40,518 nucleotides of DNA from Acidobacteriota bacterium (GTDB lineage: Bacteria; Actinomycetota; Acidimicrobiia; Spongiisociales; UBA11373), in NCBI GenBank assembly GCA_022571885.1, contig JACZWZ010000005.1, positions 1 to 40,518 of the forward strand, read 5' to 3'. The notes below the pieces were generated by a model that worked only from the letters and a program-made list of their open reading frames with translations, was not told the origin of the DNA and did no database searches. The position numbers and the translations under genes are program-made. This document shows, in pieces, positions 39,263 to 40,518 of the stretch. The number at the start of each line of letters is the position of its first letter. Positions within the stretch are counted from its first letter, which is position 1.

Positions 39263-39308
39263 TGGTCCGTCGCTGAGACAATCGCCGCGTAATTTCAGCG
39301 ACAGACCA
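39263..39308. terminator. Bidirectional terminator-like stem between greA and holA
   Basis: TGGTCCGTCGCTGA (39263-39276) / TCAGCGACAGACCA (39295-39308), 13 of 14 bp paired, in a convergent spacer. Confidence 0.6.
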
Positions 39309-39325
39309 CCAGCTCGGACCCCCGA

Positions 39326-40324
39326 TTACACCGAACGCCCCGCGCCCCGATACCACCGCGACAATGCGACGGTGAGTCGCTCCATCGTGAGTCGATGAGT
39401 CGCCTCCGGCATCGTCTTCAGACTCAGGTCTGCCTTGGCCACCGCAACCAGAGCTCGGCGAAGATCCGCCGATGTGGCGCTCCCCCGACTTTTCCAGGCT
39501 TTCTTGGTCGGATAGTGGTCCGGGGACCCGCCCAGCCAGGCGGCGAACGTCTCGATGTCTGGCGCAGCCGCTGCCAGCGAGCGCCGTTTCAGATCGCCTT
39601 CGAGAAATGCGAGTAGCTGCAGCGGGTGCCCGTGGGTGAGAAAGTCGGCCAGTCGCCGCAGGGCGCTGCCGGCGTCTCCATCGGCCACGGCATCTGCAAA
39701 GTGCCACATCGGTTCGTCGGGTCGGTTGCTGAATCGAGCTGCGATGAGCTCCGGGGTGATCGGCTCCTCGACCGAACCAAGCTGGTCGAGTGCCTGGCCG
39801 AGTGCGGCAACATCCGACCCGAAGCGCTGCACCAGGGCCGCGCTGGCCGCGCGGTCGATCTTGACCCTTCTCTGGCGCGACGCCTCACGCAACCACTCGA
39901 GGGCGTCGCGCTCCCGCATCTTCTTGACCGACTGCACCGTCCCTTCGGCTTTCACGATCTTCCCGATCGCCGCCGGCAGCGCCCCTGCCGACACCAGGAC
40001 GACTGTGACGCTCGCAGGGTCCAAGCCCCTCATCAATCCGGTGAGAATCTCGGTTTCCGCTTTTTGCAGGTGCTGGGCGTCGACGATCAGCACCCCGCGC
40101 CGTCCTCCGAAGAGGGACCCGCTCTGCAACGCGGGAACCAGGCGCTCGACCTCGCGCCGCAACGGGCCGTCGGACTCCTCTCCCCCACCGCGGCCGGGGA
40201 CGTCTACCCGTTCGATTTCGTCGGCGGCCGCCTCTTCGAAGATACGGCGAGCGCGACCGAGCATCTCCTGACGTTCACCGGGACCGGCGTCCCGGGGACC
40301 GACGATGGCATGGAGAGCCTTCAC
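39326..40324 (-). CDS. holA: DNA polymerase III subunit delta
   Basis: LFGGRRGVLIVDAQHLQKAETEILTGLMRGLDPASVTVVLVSAG, ASRQRRVKIDRAASAALVQRFGSDVAALGQALDQL, FADAVADGDAGSALRRL. GTG at 40324 overlaps the upstream stop (GTGA). Confidence 0.82.
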   Translation of the reverse strand: MKALHAIVGPRDAGPGERQEMLGRARRIFEEAAADEIERVDVPGRGGGEESDGPLRREVERLVPALQSGSLFGGRRGVLIVDAQHLQKAETEILTGLMRGLDPASVTVVLVSAGALPAAIGKIVKAEGTVQSVKKMRERDALEWLREASRQRRVKIDRAASAALVQRFGSDVAALGQALDQLGSVEEPITPELIAARFSNRPDEPMWHFADAVADGDAGSALRRLADFLTHGHPLQLLAFLEGDLKRRSLAAAAPDIETFAAWLGGSPDHYPTKKAWKSRGSATSADLRRALVAVAKADLSLKTMPEATHRLTMERLTVALSRWYRGAGRSV

Positions 40325-40518
40325 GATGCGGACGGTAGTCCGGTTGCCATCTGGTAGACCCGATCGAAGGGAATGGTGATGGTGCCCGAAACGTCGGTCC
40401 TGAGCACCAGTGATCCGGCCGACTCCAAAGCCTCGACCACCCACTCCGCCGGATGCCCGTAGTCGTTGGAGCCAACGCTGATGACCGCGATGGCGGGCGC
40501 GCTCGAGACCAGCCAACC
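40321..40518 (-). CDS. comEC: ComEC/Rec2 DNA internalisation protein, C-terminal fragment (truncated by window edge)
   Basis: Minus frame from the edge: GWLVSSAPAIAVISVGSNDYGHPAEWVVEALESAGSLVLRTDVSGTITIPFDRVYQMATGLPSAS-stop; matches the C-terminal beta-lactamase-like tail of ComEC, upstream of holA. Confidence 0.7.
   Translation of the reverse strand, partial: GWLVSSAPAIAVISVGSNDYGHPAEWVVEALESAGSLVLRTDVSGTITIPFDRVYQMATGLPSAS

Overview
The window is 40.5 kb of compact, high-GC chromosome, probably actinobacterial (Acidimicrobiia-like by gene content; this is an inference). The right two thirds is mostly conserved housekeeping: rpoD, dnaG, glpD, glyS, uppS, recO, era, CBS/CorC-type, ybeY, PgpH-like HD hydrolase, phoH, a BldD-like XRE regulator, dnaJ, hrcA, hemW, lepA, rpsT, greA, holA and the 3' end of comEC. 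The left third is an accessory metabolic locus. It holds a transaldolase-like protein, an IMPase-family phosphatase, a metallophosphoesterase, a ParB-fold protein, a LacI regulator, a glycerophosphodiesterase-like protein, a HAD + FAM151/menorin-like fusion, and a sugar-type ABC transporter. An RDD protein and an Fe-ADH/phosphonoacetaldehyde hydrolase pair beside tRNA-Asn follow. Main observations: (i) several intergenic tandem arrays that keep a period of exactly 7 bp but use different heptamers (CACCAGT/CCCCAGT, ATTAGGT, TGCCCGA, GACTAAY, CGGRRAA), some reaching into gene ends; (ii) a two-mismatch CIRCE element embedded in the last codons of hemW, just upstream of hrcA; (iii) a decayed 3' half of tRNA-Asn in direct orientation, which with the intact tRNA brackets the ADH/phnX pair; (iv) the HAD-FAM151-like fusion beside a GDPD in a LacI/ABC locus with matching candidate operators; (v) a 13-bp perfect hairpin between the solute-binding protein and permease genes. 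No CRISPR array, rRNA operon, transposase or integrase was seen. All family names come from reading motifs by eye; no searches were run.
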